Shown piece after piece: positions 6,715 to 7,847 of a stretch of DNA of 7,847 bases. Position 1 is the first letter of the stretch. Every line of letters begins with the position of its first letter. The stretch spans positions 1-7,847 of the forward strand of contig JAURNO010000018.1 in assembly GCA_030830145.1 (NCBI GenBank), written 5' to 3'. This stretch comes from Verrucomicrobiota bacterium (GTDB lineage Bacteria; Verrucomicrobiota; Verrucomicrobiia; Opitutales; Seribacteraceae). Made by a program: the position numbers and the translations under genes. Below the pieces are notes generated by a model. It did no database searches, had not been told where the DNA came from, and saw only the letters and a program-made list of their open reading frames with translations.

Positions 6715-7847
6715 CTAGAGAGCTGGGCCGGTTATATCGTTGCAATCCAAGTGATAAAGGCCGACGAAAAACTCTTCGTCCCAGCGTTCCTCAACGGTCA
6801 GGGTTCCGGTAACCCGGATGATACGGTCCATAAGAACCTCCACGCCAGCTGAAGTCGACACGAGCACCCAGCCATTGGCCTCAGGCGACTGGCCAAAGCA
6901 ACAACTCATCTGGTCCGGTAGCAACAAAAATTCCTTAACTTGGTTGTTCTCATCAACGACGGTCGGAATCATGAATCCCTCGATGGCTACCTTAGATCCT
7001 GATTTTTCCCTCAATCTCGAGGGTACCCTCTTGGCATAGGCGGAGAAGTCAAAATCTTTCCCGTCTGCCTCCCATTCCACCAAGTACTCGAAATTGGTGA
7101 GATCCCGGAAGGCCAAAGGCTTGAAGGCACTACCTTTGGCAAGCGGAGGGAGATTCATGTTGGAACCTTCGGATGAGGAAGAGTTGGCTTCCGCCTGATC
7201 GAAGGGTTGTGGTCTTCCTTTCACTACGTATCCTTCCTCAACGCTGGACACCGTGCCTAGAGTCGAGAATGCTTGTTCTCCATCCAATTGACGGGCAAAG
7301 TTCAAGTAAGAGGGAATTGTTTGGCTGAGAAAATAATTAATGTTGGTCGTAGCCGGCCAGGCCAGGGTCACTTGGTTGTCTTGCTTGTTGTATTTCGTGC
7401 TGAGGGCAAAACCAGTTCTTCCGCTTACGGAAAGAAGAACTGCGCTAATGGATGGAGCTGATGAGAAGTCGGATCCTTCGATTTTCTGAATTCCCTTGAG
7501 GGAGACCCAAATCACTTGGTCGGCGGGGGTGCCGGTTGCTTCAAGGAGCCCAGCTACGACATAGGTTTCATCTTGTCTATTACTCTCGTCAAACGCCAAT
7601 CCGTGATAAGGCTGAAACTCATCTCCTACCGACAAACCCAGATCACGGGCAACTACATCGCCTACCAAGGCACCCTTGCCCGTCTCCGTAAAAATACGTC
7701 CCTCTTCTTTCACCAAGTATTTTTTTCCTTTGCTCCATTCATGCTCCTCAAACATTTCAGGCAACGTTCCAACCAAACGGTAGCCTTTGTAGTTATATCC
7801 CAGCGCTATAGGATAAGCTTCTTCGACCCCCTCTACATCTCGAATCT
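6715..7847 (-). CDS. MacB/FtsX-type permease periplasmic domain fused to DUF3299 (partial, 5' end off window)
   Basis: The frame is open to the right edge. The in-frame TTG at 7776 is not the start, because the codons before it continue the domain (IRDVEGVEEAYPIALGYNYKGYR). The visible N-terminal part (about 7847-7486) resembles the periplasmic core domain of MacB/LolC/FtsX-type ABC permeases: a V.G...AYPIA start, GALVGDVVARDLGLSVGDEF (from 7674), and YVVAGLLEATGTPADQVIWVSL. A linker follows (about 7485-7080), including a Ser-rich stretch (SSSSEGSN) and no hydrophobic membrane helix. The last part (about 7060-6718) is a DUF3299 domain: KVAIEGFMIP from 6993, EFLLLPDQMSCCFG with the Cys pair at 6898-6903, and VRVTGTLTVEE-like and YHLDC segments near the end. 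The TM helices 2-4 expected after the periplasmic domain are missing. The domain order suggests an envelope-anchored partner of an ABC transporter. From memory, DUF3299 genes can sit near MacB-like transporters linked to metal uptake; the substrate here is unknown. Confidence 0.82.
   Translation of the reverse strand, partial: IRDVEGVEEAYPIALGYNYKGYRLVGTLPEMFEEHEWSKGKKYLVKEEGRIFTETGKGALVGDVVARDLGLSVGDEFQPYHGLAFDESNRQDETYVVAGLLEATGTPADQVIWVSLKGIQKIEGSDFSSAPSISAVLLSVSGRTGFALSTKYNKQDNQVTLAWPATTNINYFLSQTIPSYLNFARQLDGEQAFSTLGTVSSVEEGYVVKGRPQPFDQAEANSSSSEGSNMNLPPLAKGSAFKPLAFRDLTNFEYLVEWEADGKDFDFSAYAKRVPSRLREKSGSKVAIEGFMIPTVVDENNQVKEFLLLPDQMSCCFGQSPEANGWVLVSTSAGVEVLMDRIIRVTGTLTVEERWDEEFFVGLYHLDCNDITGPAL

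Noticed and set aside
7774..7776. TTG as the real start of the minus-strand gene
   Set aside because: The frame continues upstream with domain-like sequence to the window edge, so the gene is partial here.

Overview
The window looks like a chromosomal stretch from a Verrucomicrobiota-type bacterium (PVC group). Three things suggest this. There is an adjacent DUF1549/DUF1553 plus DUF1501 gene pair, which is greatly expanded in Planctomycetota and Verrucomicrobiota. There is a TonB-dependent outer-membrane receptor, which fits Verrucomicrobiota better than most Planctomycetota. There is also a DUF3299 domain of the CCFG-containing type. Base composition is near balanced by eye, several starts lack a good Shine-Dalgarno sequence, and nothing in the window looks like a phage, transposon, CRISPR array or rRNA/tRNA gene.

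Layout. Positions 1-1661 (+) hold the C-terminal 552 residues of a TonB-dependent receptor whose plug domain lies off the left edge. After a 136-base gap with a small hairpin and a candidate promoter comes a DUF1549/DUF1553 protein (1798-3969, +) with a Sec-type signal peptide and one CxxCH motif. A DUF1501 protein (3993-5294, +) follows 23 bases later with a twin-arginine signal. These two almost certainly form an operon and act outside the cytoplasm. A 225-base gap (5295-5519) contains a possible three-way-junction fold and an AT-rich promoter-like region. Next come two tandem cyclophilin-type peptidyl-prolyl isomerases, about 75% identical. The first (5520-6113) has a signal peptide. The second (6110-6685) has none, carries a lysine-rich tail, and overlaps the first by ATGA. 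Facing them on the minus strand is a protein (6715-7847) that joins the periplasmic domain of a MacB/FtsX-type ABC permease to a C-terminal DUF3299 domain. It runs off the right edge.

How the genes relate. The shared theme is the envelope: outer-membrane uptake, exported PVC-specific enzymes, an exported foldase with a cytoplasmic copy, and an ABC-transporter-like periplasmic component. No single pathway joins them. The receptor, the DUF pair, the isomerase pair and the minus-strand gene look like four separate transcription units.

I found no clearly new system. The most unusual items are the split-localisation isomerase pair with its basic tail, the permease-domain/DUF3299 fusion without the usual C-terminal membrane helices, and the possible folded RNA at 5306-5369.
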